IMG/VR virus record: IMGVR_UViG_3300044712_000991
Coordinates: 1 to 64,000 of that record
Length of the DNA: 64,000 nucleotides
Direction: 5' to 3' (one strand)
Source: a virus
Part shown: positions 43,973 through 53,596 of the stretch, in pieces
Layout: each line of letters starts with the position of its first letter
Position numbering within the stretch: the first letter of the stretch is position 1
Notes under the pieces: model-generated
The model's database searches: none
Told to the model about the DNA's origin: nothing
The model's input: the letters and a program-made list of their open reading frames with translations, nothing else
Made by a program: the position numbers and the translations under genes

Positions 43973-44274
43973 GGGGGAGGAAGTATGAACCACCCTTTCG
44001 ACCGCAGCGCCTGGATGATGGCATCCGCGTGAAAATCTTGTGTGTCAAGGTCCTGCACCAAGGTCGTGTCCAACGAGGGGGTCATCAACCCGAGGATAGT
44101 CTGCGAAAACACCTCGTAGTCCGTGGCAGTCAAAGGACTCACAGGTACGACGACCATCCCTGCGGTCTCTATGTGCTGTAGAACAACCTCGATGGATGCA
44201 CGAAGAGAGGCATCAACCGTCGCCTCTCCCGTAGTCCCGAAGGTGCTCAGTATGGCTGTCGCCACATCGCTCAT
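43969..44274 (-). CDS. Hypothetical small protein
   Basis: 101 residues from the ATG at 44274 (ATGA overlap with the upstream stop). Low-charge N-terminal half rich in Thr/Ala/Val, acidic Asp-rich C-terminal half, ending GWFILPPP. A promoter-like TTGATT-17-TATATT lies 80 bases upstream inside the previous gene. No recognised motif. Confidence 0.55.
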   Translation of the reverse strand: MSDVATAILSTFGTTGEATVDASLRASIEVVLQHIETAGMVVVPVSPLTATDYEVFSQTILGLMTPSLDTTLVQDLDTQDFHADAIIQALRSKGWFILPPP

Positions 44275-44960
44275 CGCCGTTTCCACCCTATAGTGTGTCG
44301 CATGTCGGTTTTCAACACGACCCCCGTGTATTTGAGTTCCAAATCAACGGATGTAATATAGGCATCTCCCGTGAAAAAATCAAGTAGGGTCGAGAGGATA
44401 GTGTACGCGCTCTTCGCCCCCTCAAAGTGCTTCAGCAGTTCCATGCGTTCTTCATCGGTAAACGCAGGTTTCACAGGCTGAACGACTTTCTCGATATTGA
44501 ACAGAATGTCCTCAAAATACAGTTTTTCTTCCGTACCGAGCACGACCGTGAGATTCCCCAACACAAGAAGAACCTCCTGGACTACCACAGGCATGGACAG
44601 CCACATCATGCTCTTGACCCGCTTGCGACTGTATGTGCTCTGGAGCCCCGCCGTGAAGGTCGTAACAGCGTCCGTGAAGTCCACGATGGACAACCTCTCC
44701 TGCGGAAGATCAAACTCACACCCAACCTCTACCACGCCCACCTTGAACTCCTGCGCTATCTGCTGTGCAACCGATGCAAGCACGGAGGAAGATATGGTGG
44801 TGTTCGCTAACGTAAGAATAGGTCGCATGAGCATCTCGGGAGCAATATATCCCGAAGTACCTACGGAGAACTTGCCTGTGACCGCCCGATGACCCTTGCC
44901 CTTCCGTGCGAGAAGCACGGGAACGAGCAGGTTATCGAACCGTGATGCGTAATTTGCCAT
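44271..44960 (-). CDS. Hypothetical protein
   Basis: 229 residues, RBS AAAGAG. Mixed alpha/beta with a hydrophobic centre (SMPVVVQEVLLVLGNLTVVLG) that is probably buried rather than membrane-spanning. Contains ECxFDLPQERLSIVDF-like strands and a basic end (WKRR). No family recognised. It lies between ribonucleotide reductase and the UvsW-like helicase. Confidence 0.6.
   Translation of the reverse strand: MANYASRFDNLLVPVLLARKGKGHRAVTGKFSVGTSGYIAPEMLMRPILTLANTTISSSVLASVAQQIAQEFKVGVVEVGCEFDLPQERLSIVDFTDAVTTFTAGLQSTYSRKRVKSMMWLSMPVVVQEVLLVLGNLTVVLGTEEKLYFEDILFNIEKVVQPVKPAFTDEERMELLKHFEGAKSAYTILSTLLDFFTGDAYITSVDLELKYTGVVLKTDMRHTIGWKRR
44355..44383 (-). promoter_or_regulatory. Promoter-like sequence TTGATT-17-TATATT
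   Basis: Minus-strand TTGATT (44383-44378), 17 bases, TATATT (44360-44355), within the 3' end of the gene at 44271-44960, 80 bases before the next start. It may give separate expression of the helicase block. Confidence 0.45.
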
Positions 44961-45001
44961 ACAGCGCTCTTTGGGTTACTCCACGAGGAAACGAAAGACC
45001 A

Positions 45002-47548
45002 TCAATCACACTTGGTATTCTCCTGCCCACAGGTTTCACACAGGTAGACCTCACACCCCGCACGGGTGATAACATCCACCTTGGGGCTCCCGCAGTTTGG
45101 GCACTTCCTGCTGATCCTGCTCTTGGTCTGCGCCTTGACGTACTTCTTGAGCACCCGCGCAATGGCCTTGCTGAAGTCCACGATGCTGTCGCCCGACTTC
45201 TGAAGTTGATCCACGATGAACGCGATGTCCGCGCCATGCCGGAGATTGGTGGATATCATACGGGTCATCGCCGCCTGCTCATCGTTCTCAAACACCTCTT
45301 GGATGTTCATGCGGGTACCGTTGGTCTCAAGCATGTACTTGTTGCTCGCGACCTTCACGATGCTCCCACTCGTGTACGAGTCGTCCAGTTCCACCTTGGT
45401 CTGCTTCCCGGCGAACACCTCGTACGGCTGATCGTGAAGCATCCCCACCATGACCACCCACACCTTGCCCTTGACCGTCGTGTGGTGGATGTCGCACCGG
45501 AGGACATCGGGTCGTTTCGGGGCATCGTGACGAACAATCTTCTGTGGCCGGATAGATGAGGCGGGGTTGGAGGTGCCATCGAGGGTCTCCAGAATCTGCT
45601 GTTTCGATCCATCGACGTAGACCGTAGTGCTCTTGATGTGCCCGAGTTCGTACGCATATTCGTACGCCCTCTTGACATCCGCCACCGTGGCCGAGCGGGG
45701 GAGATTGATGGTCTTGCTCACGCTACTATCGATGTACTCTGCGAACACATCCTGCATCAGGAGGTGATCCTTCCAAGAGATGTCGTGCGACCACTCGAAG
45801 TAGTCGGGGGTGTTCTTCTCCCCATGCTTCTCCACATACTCGATATAGTCAAAACAACCGTCTCGGTACGATCCAACACGGGAGTTGCGGGTGAACATAC
45901 CCGCGAAATGTGGCTCACAACTCGCGGATGTGCCCCAAATGGTGCCCGTGGTGCCGAAGGGCGGGATGGTGTTGACCGTCACATTGCGAACGCCGTAGAC
46001 CTTGATGTCCTGCTGAATATCCTCCGGCAACGACTTGAAGAACTCGCTCTTGGAGTACCCCTCAAAGTCAAACGCCGGAAACGCCCCATCGGTCTTAGCG
46101 AGTTCGATGGATGCCCTATAGGACTCGTCCCGCAGAAACTTCACCCACTGCCTCACCCACGCCCTGCCCTCAGGACTTGAGTACTTGAGTTTGTTGCGGA
46201 TGAGCGCATCGTGCCACCCCGTGACACCCAACCCGATACGGCGCTCGTTCAACACGCTCGCATCGATCTCGGGGATGCCCGTGCGGGTCACATCCGTTAC
46301 GAGGTTCAGCATGTACACCCCGTACTGTATGGCCTCCCTGAACAGGTCTTCGTTGACCGTACCATCTTCGTTCAAGCAGTAGTAGATGTTCACACCCCCC
46401 AGACAGCACACTCCGTTCTTCGGTAGAGGTTGCTCCCCACAGGGGTTGGTGCTCACAATGGGATTGAAGTACTCCCCATTGTGGTACTTCCGGATACGAT
46501 CGATGAAGATGATACCTGGGCACCCATCATCGTGCGCATTCTTGGCAATACGGTGCCACAACTGCGCGACCGTGAGATTGTAGTTAGCCTTCACGAGTTT
46601 GAAATCGGGGGGCTTGTTGTTGAACGGGAGTTGCGACAGGACTTTACCCTCGGCCATCGCCTCATCCACAGCAGTGACCTCCCAGTCCCTACCGTACGCC
46701 TTGTACTTCCAGACCTTCCAGGGGGTGCCCTGCCAGTTGAACTCCCACTCCGTGTCCGGAGCATCCTTGAGAAGCCCCATGAACTTATCGGAGAGCCCTA
46801 CGGAGACGTTGAAGTACTGCCACTCATAGGCGTTACCCCACTCAAACAGCTTGTACCCCTCCTGGTCGTAGATATTCGCGAACTGCTTGAACTGTTGAAT
46901 CCAGTTGTGATCTGTTTTCCAGTTGATGAAGTCGAGGAGATCGGGATGCCAGTCATCGAGTTTGCCCATGTTGGCTCCCGACCGATTGCCCCCCTGCTGT
47001 ACGAGGGATGCTTGCTGGGATATGAGACTGATCCACCCGATGGCACCACACGAACGGCTCTGATTACCGGCCACCCATGACCACCGTGGTCTCCACACCG
47101 AGGCATCAATGCCCGTGCCTCCTCCACCACTCTGGATAAGGAGGTGTTGATGCATGAGAGCCGAAATCTCCTCCCGGGTGTCACCACTACCGAGAACAAA
47201 GCAGTTGTTGAGATTCTGTACCCGTGTACCTGCCTGTGCGAGAATTCGCCCCCCACCCATCAACCGCCTGTCAAGCATGTTGCGTAACAAATCCATTGCC
47301 CTACGCATGGGTGCAGTAACCCCATTCGGCGTAGCTATCGGATGCGCAATGACCCATCCAATCTCCTCGGAGCGCTCTATCGTAAACCGATATCCCGTCA
47401 GGTATGCCACAACCCGCACGAATACTTCGGAAATGTCGGTCTCCACGGGTTCTCCCGTGGGACCTTTGAGATAGTAGCGATCTTGTGCGATTTCCGCATG
47501 AACTGGGTGGCGGAAAAACCAATGCTTATACGGGGTGACCTCGGACAT
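45002..47548 (-). CDS. nrdJ: Adenosylcobalamin-dependent (class II) ribonucleotide reductase
   Basis: 848 residues, RBS AAGGAAT. Converts ribonucleotides to deoxyribonucleotides using a B12-derived radical. Key motifs: NNCFVLGS with the first active-site Cys, SGGGGTGI (loop), STNPCGEQPL with the radical-bearing Cys and Glu, PPFGTTGTIWGTS and INLPRSATV. The C-terminal part carries a zinc ribbon CPNCG ... CETCG, typical of class II enzymes, and no small subunit gene is nearby, which excludes class I. It has its own promoter at 47586-47614. It gives the phage dNTPs independent of oxygen but dependent on host B12. Confidence 0.92.
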   Translation of the reverse strand: MSEVTPYKHWFFRHPVHAEIAQDRYYLKGPTGEPVETDISEVFVRVVAYLTGYRFTIERSEEIGWVIAHPIATPNGVTAPMRRAMDLLRNMLDRRLMGGGRILAQAGTRVQNLNNCFVLGSGDTREEISALMHQHLLIQSGGGGTGIDASVWRPRWSWVAGNQSRSCGAIGWISLISQQASLVQQGGNRSGANMGKLDDWHPDLLDFINWKTDHNWIQQFKQFANIYDQEGYKLFEWGNAYEWQYFNVSVGLSDKFMGLLKDAPDTEWEFNWQGTPWKVWKYKAYGRDWEVTAVDEAMAEGKVLSQLPFNNKPPDFKLVKANYNLTVAQLWHRIAKNAHDDGCPGIIFIDRIRKYHNGEYFNPIVSTNPCGEQPLPKNGVCCLGGVNIYYCLNEDGTVNEDLFREAIQYGVYMLNLVTDVTRTGIPEIDASVLNERRIGLGVTGWHDALIRNKLKYSSPEGRAWVRQWVKFLRDESYRASIELAKTDGAFPAFDFEGYSKSEFFKSLPEDIQQDIKVYGVRNVTVNTIPPFGTTGTIWGTSASCEPHFAGMFTRNSRVGSYRDGCFDYIEYVEKHGEKNTPDYFEWSHDISWKDHLLMQDVFAEYIDSSVSKTINLPRSATVADVKRAYEYAYELGHIKSTTVYVDGSKQQILETLDGTSNPASSIRPQKIVRHDAPKRPDVLRCDIHHTTVKGKVWVVMVGMLHDQPYEVFAGKQTKVELDDSYTSGSIVKVASNKYMLETNGTRMNIQEVFENDEQAAMTRMISTNLRHGADIAFIVDQLQKSGDSIVDFSKAIARVLKKYVKAQTKSRISRKCPNCGSPKVDVITRAGCEVYLCETCGQENTKCD

Positions 47549-47585
47549 ACGTAGAATTCCTTAGGAATGGACGCTGAATAGGACT

Positions 47586-47614
47586 AATATACACATATCG
47601 CAGGATAAAAGCAA
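47586..47614 (-). promoter_or_regulatory. Sigma70-type promoter TTGCTT-17-TATATT
   Basis: Minus-strand TTGCTT (47614-47609), 17 bases, TATATT (47591-47586) in the 73-base gap between the sigma factor and ribonucleotide reductase. Here the leader is normal length (about 30 bases) and keeps the SD. Confidence 0.6.
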
Positions 47615-47621
47615 CTCACCA

Positions 47622-48323
47622 TCAGAAGTATCTACCGAGTTTCCCTTCCTTAGCGAGTTCCCGAAGATGTAGGAGAGCCTTGTCACGAATCTGCCGCACA
47701 CGCACGAACTTGATGTGTAGTTGCTGCCCTATGGACTCCAGAGTCTGGTTCTCTGAGTTGTTTTCACTGAGAGTGTAGTACAGGCGTAGGATGGCCGCCT
47801 CACGAGGTTCGAGATGGGACAGCAAAAACTCCTGGATATCGGCTGCCGCCACAGTATCTACCTCATGCGTGTCAGTACACATGTACGCCTTCGCATCCTC
47901 AACATCGATCTTTCGCCTACTGGAGGTGTCCACAGTCTCATCCGTGGACAACGCGGCCATCTTCTTGTCGTACAGGTTATTGACCGCCAATGAGTGCCTG
48001 ATGTAGAACCGTATCCAATGAACGACGTAGGAAAACAACTTTATCTCGGGGAATCGTACGGTGTCAAACTTCTGTACGCCCACCATGAGCCCCGTGTTGC
48101 CCTCCTGAATGATGTCCATGATGTCCATTGTCGGGGGGATGCTGTACTCCTTGAGGATGAACACCACGAAGCGCATGTTAGACATCACTAGCCTATCTAA
48201 CGCTCGTAGATCGCGAGTTTCCCTGTAGCGCATAAGTAGCGCTTTCTCTTCTTCGCGATTGGTGATGGGATTGTACTGCGGTTTGCCTAGTTCTTGCTTG
48301 TACGTCTCAAATTGCGAGAGCAT
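47622..48323 (-). CDS. Phage-encoded sigma70-family RNA polymerase sigma factor
   Basis: 233 residues, RBS GGAGGT. Region 2: VMSNMRFVVFILKEYS, then MDIIQEGNTGLMVGVQKFD (core binding) and FSYVVHWIRFYIRH (-10 reading). Region 4: LEPREAAILRLYY and ESIGQQLHIKFVRVRQIRDKALLHLR (helix-turn-helix for -35). Regions 1.1 and most of 3 are absent, as in group 3 or phage sigma factors. It probably redirects host RNA polymerase to phage middle or late promoters, including those of the structural block. Confidence 0.9.
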   Translation of the reverse strand: MLSQFETYKQELGKPQYNPITNREEEKALLMRYRETRDLRALDRLVMSNMRFVVFILKEYSIPPTMDIMDIIQEGNTGLMVGVQKFDTVRFPEIKLFSYVVHWIRFYIRHSLAVNNLYDKKMAALSTDETVDTSSRRKIDVEDAKAYMCTDTHEVDTVAAADIQEFLLSHLEPREAAILRLYYTLSENNSENQTLESIGQQLHIKFVRVRQIRDKALLHLRELAKEGKLGRYF

Positions 48324-48328
48324 AAGTG

Positions 48329-49177
48329 CTACCTCCGAATGTCAACGCTACAGCGCCCCATAGAGAGGAACCTGTTGACTTTCCACTTCACATCGCACGC
48401 ATTGCACTCCCCGAACACAGCGCATGGGCGATACTCACTCGTGAGTTGAAGGTCGGGGTCTACAATGGATGCCACGGGGTTCTCCGCACAGTACAGATCG
48501 CGGTGACAACGGTAGATGAGCCCCTCGGGTCCTATGAGAAGTTCGGTGGTCTTGCATGTTACAGACTCCAGTTTCCCACTCAGAGCCTCGGGATACTTGT
48601 AGAACCCAAACAACTGACCCTCATGGGTGCCCAAGAAGTCCTTAATGAAGAAGTACACCTGGGCTTTGCGTGCGAGTTCACTCATCTCGATATTGGCGGA
48701 CATGTTCAGCGGGTGACTGATACCGAAGACACCGATGCTGAACCCCGCATCCTGCAAAATCTGGACTTTCCTGATGGTCGCCTGTGCATCCATCTCCGTA
48801 GGATGATAACTCACACGAATGGCCTTGTATGCTGGGTGCACCATCGAACTGAACCTCGCGGGGGACACCCTGCGAATGAAGGTCTCCGTATCGAACTGGC
48901 AGTTGGTCAGCAAATCGACTCCTATCGAGGGATCAAGGAGATCGAGGAGGTCGTAGAAGTCCTTGCGTACTGTGGGCTCACCCCCACCGATGGTCAACGG
49001 GACGGTACCGAAATCTATACGGTTCAGTCCCTCCGCCAAACGTGCTGCGGGCATCTCCCGCCTCCCCCTGCGGAGAGCCCCGAAGTCATTCATGCAGTAC
49101 TCACATGTGAGATTGCACCGGAGCGATGCGTAGAGCTCCGCGTAGTTAACATCGGGTGGTAGGGTTAGTTTACCCAT
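48329..49177 (-). CDS. Radical SAM enzyme with C-terminal Cys cluster
   Basis: 282 residues from the ATG at 49177 (GGGAG upstream), overlapping the TPP enzyme stop by 8 bases. CNLTCEYC (Cys21, 25, 28) binds the 4Fe-4S cluster; TIGGGEPTVR is the GGE motif for SAM. A later Cys set (C-K-T-T-E-L, YRCHRDLYC, PCAVFGECNACD) suggests a SPASM/twitch-type second cluster site. Last of the coupled PanB cassette; probably modifies a sugar, peptide or small molecule by radical chemistry. Substrate not known. Confidence 0.85.
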   Translation of the reverse strand: MGKLTLPPDVNYAELYASLRCNLTCEYCMNDFGALRRGRREMPAARLAEGLNRIDFGTVPLTIGGGEPTVRKDFYDLLDLLDPSIGVDLLTNCQFDTETFIRRVSPARFSSMVHPAYKAIRVSYHPTEMDAQATIRKVQILQDAGFSIGVFGISHPLNMSANIEMSELARKAQVYFFIKDFLGTHEGQLFGFYKYPEALSGKLESVTCKTTELLIGPEGLIYRCHRDLYCAENPVASIVDPDLQLTSEYRPCAVFGECNACDVKWKVNRFLSMGRCSVDIRR

Positions 49178-50909
49178 GAAGGTACTCCCGTATTTCTTGA
49201 ATCTGCTGTTCGGAGAACTCGGGAGATGCGTACTCCAAGGACTTGCCGAACACGAGTTTGGGGACAATCTTTTGCCCCTTGCCTATACCCACGGAGGTCA
49301 CGCACGCCCCCGACTCTCCAAGTGCACGGTCCACACCACCACGGATATCCGACCGCGACACAATACAATGTACGGCGATGCCGTACGCCTTAGCGACTAG
49401 CAGTTCGTCTCCGAACGGACCATCCACCGCCACGTGATGCCCCGCAAGCCACGTATCCTGTGTTTGCCGAATCATCCCGTAGCCAGCATTGTTCAGAACG
49501 AAGACCTTGATGTTGGTCTTCGCTAGAAGTGCTAGTTCTTGAATATTCATCTGAAAACTACCATCCCCGATAATGCAGATTACCTGCTTATCGGGATTGG
49601 CGTAGTAGGCACCGATGCTCGCCGGAAGAGCGTACCCCATGGGGCTGTTATTGAACGCGGTGAACAACCGCTGTCCCACTGTGACTCGCCAGCCCTGCAT
49701 CGTCCACACGACTGTACACCCCGCATCCGTCACTATCACCGCATCTCTCTTAGCAGCATCCGAAAGGAACTGCATGAACACATACGGATTGACATCCGTC
49801 TCGTGATGATAGTCCTTTGGGCAAATGGGAAGAAGGGAACGCAGTTGTCTCGCCTTGGTTGCCCACGCCGAGAAGTCGCAAACGGTGTCCTTCATGTACA
49901 CCACAAACATGTGGATGGGCGCACGAACAGTGATATCCACATGGTCGGCAATACGCTCCAACTCCGCTTCATCGATATCCACAACGACCTTCTTGGCCTT
50001 CGTAGCAAACGTCGAGAGTTTTGCCCCCACCTCGTGTGTATCTAGGCGTGTGCCAAGACAGATAAGGAGGTCTGCCTCTTGGATAACAAAGTTGGTGGCT
50101 CTCTGTGCGGTGACTCCGAAGTCTCGGAGGTTCAACGGATCAGCATCATCCATGATGTCCAGGGCACCCCATGTGAGTGCCACGGGCATATTCCACTTGC
50201 GTGCAAGCTCGATTACCTCCTGCTCACTGTTGGACAACCTTGCCCCCGCACCCACCACGAGCACCGGCCGCTTCGCCTCACTCAATAGTTCCTGGACTTT
50301 GGCGATTTTTTCGCCCACCGCATCCTCCGACAACTCGGACATCAAGATGCTCATATGATCTGGCTGGAATATTACATCCTCCATCTCCTGCCTCTGAACA
50401 TCATCACAGATGTCGATAAGGACTGGACCTCTGCGACCACTCCAAAGTTCCGTAAGAGCCGCTTCGAACGTTGGTACAACCTCCTCCACTCGCGATATAC
50501 GCCACGCACGCTTCACAACGGGTGTGAAGATACTCACCACATCCGTCTCCTGGAACCCAACCTGCCGCACGCTGTTGTATCGCAGTTGCTCCGCAGGCAC
50601 CTGCCCGGAGATGATGAGTACTGGAATGGAATCAAACCACGAACAGGCAGTACCCGTAAGGAGATTGGTCGCCCCAGGACCCGAGGTCACTACGACCACC
50701 CCGCACTTGTGCTCCGCTATGTTCAACCGAGCATACGCATCGGCCATCATGGCCGCGCCCTGCTCATGATTGGGTGTTACGAGAGCAAGCCCCTCGGTCT
50801 TAGCGATAGAGTCGAAGATGTTCGTGATGGCACCCCCGGTGATACCAAACACGGTGTCCGTCCATTTCTGGAGGTTACGGGCAATACAGTCGCTGACCTT
50901 TACTTTCAT
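49170..50909 (-). CDS. Thiamine-diphosphate-dependent enzyme, acetolactate synthase family
   Basis: 579 residues from the ATG at 50909 (GGGGAAG). Pyr domain with catalytic Glu49 in NHEQGAAMMADAYA, a central FAD/nucleotide-fold domain (GFQETDVV, GPVLIDI), and the PP domain with GDGSFQMNIQEL ... LNN binding Mg and ThDP; SPMGYALPASIGA is typical. It looks active. True acetolactate synthases make acetolactate from pyruvate in branched-chain amino acid and pantothenate synthesis; relatives in sugar clusters transfer two-carbon units to make branched sugars. Gene order with PanB allows either reading. Confidence 0.85.
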   Translation of the reverse strand: MKVKVSDCIARNLQKWTDTVFGITGGAITNIFDSIAKTEGLALVTPNHEQGAAMMADAYARLNIAEHKCGVVVVTSGPGATNLLTGTACSWFDSIPVLIISGQVPAEQLRYNSVRQVGFQETDVVSIFTPVVKRAWRISRVEEVVPTFEAALTELWSGRRGPVLIDICDDVQRQEMEDVIFQPDHMSILMSELSEDAVGEKIAKVQELLSEAKRPVLVVGAGARLSNSEQEVIELARKWNMPVALTWGALDIMDDADPLNLRDFGVTAQRATNFVIQEADLLICLGTRLDTHEVGAKLSTFATKAKKVVVDIDEAELERIADHVDITVRAPIHMFVVYMKDTVCDFSAWATKARQLRSLLPICPKDYHHETDVNPYVFMQFLSDAAKRDAVIVTDAGCTVVWTMQGWRVTVGQRLFTAFNNSPMGYALPASIGAYYANPDKQVICIIGDGSFQMNIQELALLAKTNIKVFVLNNAGYGMIRQTQDTWLAGHHVAVDGPFGDELLVAKAYGIAVHCIVSRSDIRGGVDRALGESGACVTSVGIGKGQKIVPKLVFGKSLEYASPEFSEQQIQEIREYLHG

Positions 50910-50919
50910 ACTTCCCCTG

Positions 50920-51537
50920 TCAAAGTGCGTTGATGATAGCCACTGTAGCCGGAGTGACCTCAAAGAACACTACCGCCGATCCACCGACATGCAGGATGTC
51001 CATTTGCTTACTCAGCCCGTCGATAAATACATCCACTCCTGGATTGGAGTTAAGGTAGTCATGGTAGGCTATGATCTTCGCACCCAACTTCACCGCGAGT
51101 TTTGTGTCGATCTTGACGTTCTCAGCGTCATGATTACCATCAATGAACACCATGTCGTACACCTCGTTACCGCGAGGCACATACTCAGAGGTATCTGCCT
51201 TCTCTAGCACGATGGGCGTGATGCCCACAAAGTACTTCCCATACCTATCGAGATTGGAATGATATCCGGCCCCTCCACCAACAAAGTCCTGGCAGATGTC
51301 TATGGACTTCTGTCTGTGCAGGTCGGAGTTCAACCAGAAACACAGTGATCCGTAACCCTCCCACGTACCTATCTCACACAGGGAGTGCACATTGTGGTTG
51401 TGGATAATCCACAGGATGGCCGCATAGTCGTTCACGATGTTCGGAAAATGCGGACCGTAGGTGTTCACAAAGCGGGTCAAAAAGTGCACGACCTGCATGC
51501 GTTCAGATTCATAACAGGGAGCTACTGGGCGTATCAT
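50920..51537 (-). CDS. Class I SAM-dependent methyltransferase-like protein
   Basis: 205 residues, ATGA overlap with the radical SAM gene. SLCEIGTWEGYGSLCFW fits the SAM-binding motif I loop and YDMVFIDGNHDAENVKID fits the 'DxxFIDgdH' motif of the methyltransferase-24 / cephalosporin hydroxylase-like group, where His and Asp can bind a metal. Likely O-methylates a sugar or hydroxylated small molecule. Part of the coupled cassette. Confidence 0.75.
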   Translation of the reverse strand: MIRPVAPCYESERMQVVHFLTRFVNTYGPHFPNIVNDYAAILWIIHNHNVHSLCEIGTWEGYGSLCFWLNSDLHRQKSIDICQDFVGGGAGYHSNLDRYGKYFVGITPIVLEKADTSEYVPRGNEVYDMVFIDGNHDAENVKIDTKLAVKLGAKIIAYHDYLNSNPGVDVFIDGLSKQMDILHVGGSAVVFFEVTPATVAIINAL

Positions 51538-52640
51538 ATGAAGTTCACTCCCTTCGGCTTGTTCTTGTATGTGTAGGCGAACTCGTTACATTTGTCCTGC
51601 CGACAACAGCCGTGACACATGGTGTGCACATCGAACTCCTTGTCCATGAAGCGCACGATGTCCCAGTAGCGGTCGCTCGACCACATCTCTTCCAGGCTCT
51701 GCTCGTGGAGGTTACCAAAACGGAAGTCCTTCCACTGGGGCTTGCCGCCGAACATGTACCCACAAGGGTACCAGTCACCATTGCCACTCACTTCGGAGAT
51801 GAACGGTATGGAGGAGCAGTTCTCGTACGGCTTCTCCCCCTTCTGCTGAATAAGCGTCCACTTGGGGATGATCTGTGTCTGCTTGGTGCTCAGCGCCTCC
51901 ACCCGTTTGAGCAAATCCACTATCTCCGGCCGGTCGTAGTCGCTCATCTCGAAGTGCACCATCCCACTCTCCCCACCATCGGGCAGAGAACACTGTTTGA
52001 TGACATGGTAGTCCACTCCGACCTCGACCGCGAACTTCGCGAGCGCTTCCAGCTCGTTCGGCATGTCACCCGATGGTACGAACACCGTCTGCAACCCGAT
52101 GTCACAGGTCAGACCGTGCTTGTGCTTGTACTCGACCATCCTACGGATGTTGTCCAAGACCATATTCCGCGCCTTCTCGGACACCCGATGAATGGAGGCG
52201 TATCCCTCGACCGTGAAGGCCGAGATGTTGAAGCGCATCCACTCACAGCTCTCTAGCACGGTCGCAATCCGCTCGTCGGTGTTCAGCAGAATGCCCGAGG
52301 TGGAGATGCTCAGACTCAGCCCTTCCTTCTTACCCACTTGAAGAGCCTCATACAACGCAGGGTTCAGCGTGGGGTCGCCATCTCCGATGAACGCAAGACT
52401 CCTAAGACCTATCCGAGCGCCGGAGCGTACGAGATTCTCCACGAGCGCATCGCGGGACATCACCTCGCCCGTCATGTTCTGGAAAAATCCGTAGCAATAA
52501 ATACAACGCTCGTTGCACTTCTTGGTCAGCCCCGCATCGATATGCACGGGCGGCACGCGTTCCCCCCTGTCCAACCATGCCATGACCCTATCCATGTGCC
52601 ACAGCATCTTGGTATCATCCATCCGCCGTTCTTTATCCAT
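51534..52640 (-). CDS. Radical SAM / SPASM enzyme
   Basis: 368 residues from the ATG at 52640 (GGAGG 8 bases upstream; TGATG overlap with panB). CNERCIYCYG (Cys42, 46, 49) is the 4Fe-4S site, FIGDGDPTLNP replaces the usual GGEP, and the C-terminal region has CSS, WYPCGYMFGG and CHGCCRQDKCNEF, typical of a SPASM domain with auxiliary iron-sulfur clusters. The family modifies peptides, sugars or tRNA-like substrates. The GDGDP variant is found in several oligosaccharide-cluster enzymes. Substrate unknown. Confidence 0.88.
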   Translation of the reverse strand: MDKERRMDDTKMLWHMDRVMAWLDRGERVPPVHIDAGLTKKCNERCIYCYGFFQNMTGEVMSRDALVENLVRSGARIGLRSLAFIGDGDPTLNPALYEALQVGKKEGLSLSISTSGILLNTDERIATVLESCEWMRFNISAFTVEGYASIHRVSEKARNMVLDNIRRMVEYKHKHGLTCDIGLQTVFVPSGDMPNELEALAKFAVEVGVDYHVIKQCSLPDGGESGMVHFEMSDYDRPEIVDLLKRVEALSTKQTQIIPKWTLIQQKGEKPYENCSSIPFISEVSGNGDWYPCGYMFGGKPQWKDFRFGNLHEQSLEEMWSSDRYWDIVRFMDKEFDVHTMCHGCCRQDKCNEFAYTYKNKPKGVNFI

Positions 52641-53596
52641 CAAAGAGGCCTCCATATTGGGCTTGTTTTAAGTTCTTCTAGTTCCTGAAGCGTAAGAGGA
52701 TAACTGTACTCCTCGCCAGGGAACACATTAGACTTCACATCGCGTACATAGGCCTCGATGGCCAGTCGAGCGAGTGTCAACAGACCATCCTGCCGGGTAT
52801 CCCGACCAAACGCCCTCACATCCCCCACTTTGGTGACCACCGTGCGGTAGGCATCGATCACTTGCGGAACATAGCACTTGGCAAACCACGGGCGAAACGA
52901 CTGGTAGAAGCCCATCAGATCATGCATGATGACCAACTGCCCATCCACACCCGCTCCCGCCCCGATACCGTAGATGGGAATCCGCAACTGCTTGGCGATG
53001 TTCTCGGCGGGAAGTGTCGGCATAGCCTCTAGAAGGATAGAGAACGCCCCTGCTCGTTCAAGAGCAACGGCATCGGTGAGCGTGTGCTCGAAGGATGCGG
53101 CGGTCTTACCCTGAATCCTATACCCTCCGAAGGAGGCGGCACTCTGCGGGGTGAGACCGAGGTGCCCCATCACGAGAATACCCGCATCCGCAATGGCCTT
53201 CACTCGGGGGCACATCCGTACCCCACCCTCAAGTTTCACAGCATCACATCCCGCTTCCTTCACGAACCTCAGAGCGTTTCGCACAGCATCCTCATCGCTT
53301 ACCTCGTACGCCCCCTGGGGCATATCCCCGATGATGAACGTGTTGGGCGCACCCTTACGCACGGCCTTGGCGAACTGAATCATCTCATCCATCGTCACGG
53401 GATTCGTAGTCTGGTACCCCAACTGCACCATACCGCCCGAGTCCCCCACCAGGATCATATCCACACCCGCTTGCTCAGCGGTGTACGCGAACGGATAGTC
53501 GTAGGCGGTTATCCACGCCACACGCTGCCCCTTCGCCTTCATCGCCTGTAGACCCAAAAGGGTCACCTTCTTCTTCGCGCTACCATCTTCAGCCAT
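52640..53596 (-). CDS. panB: 3-methyl-2-oxobutanoate (ketopantoate) hydroxymethyltransferase PanB
   Basis: 318 residues from ATG 53596 (CAGGAG; TAATG overlap with the glycosyltransferase stop). Transfers a hydroxymethyl group from methylene-tetrahydrofolate to 2-oxoisovalerate, giving ketopantoate for pantothenate and CoA. Conserved PanB landmarks: TAYDYP, VGDSGGM (metal Asp), IGDMPQG (second metal Asp), VKLEGG (Glu), MGHLGLTPQS, ILLEAMP (catalytic Glu) and GIGAGAGVDGQ. All expected active-site residues are present, so it is probably functional. The usual HSF near the C-terminus is YSY. The phage context is very unusual and no other pantothenate gene is in the window. Confidence 0.93.
   Translation of the reverse strand: MAEDGSAKKKVTLLGLQAMKAKGQRVAWITAYDYPFAYTAEQAGVDMILVGDSGGMVQLGYQTTNPVTMDEMIQFAKAVRKGAPNTFIIGDMPQGAYEVSDEDAVRNALRFVKEAGCDAVKLEGGVRMCPRVKAIADAGILVMGHLGLTPQSAASFGGYRIQGKTAASFEHTLTDAVALERAGAFSILLEAMPTLPAENIAKQLRIPIYGIGAGAGVDGQLVIMHDLMGFYQSFRPWFAKCYVPQVIDAYRTVVTKVGDVRAFGRDTRQDGLLTLARLAIEAYVRDVKSNVFPGEEYSYPLTLQELEELKTSPIWRPL

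Noticed and set aside
49170-53596. Phosphonate synthesis (PEP mutase plus phosphonopyruvate decarboxylase) as an explanation for the isomerase-fold and TPP genes
   Set aside because: The first protein has the full set of PanB motifs and lacks the PEP mutase EDKxFPKxNS motif; the second keeps the acetolactate synthase domain order.
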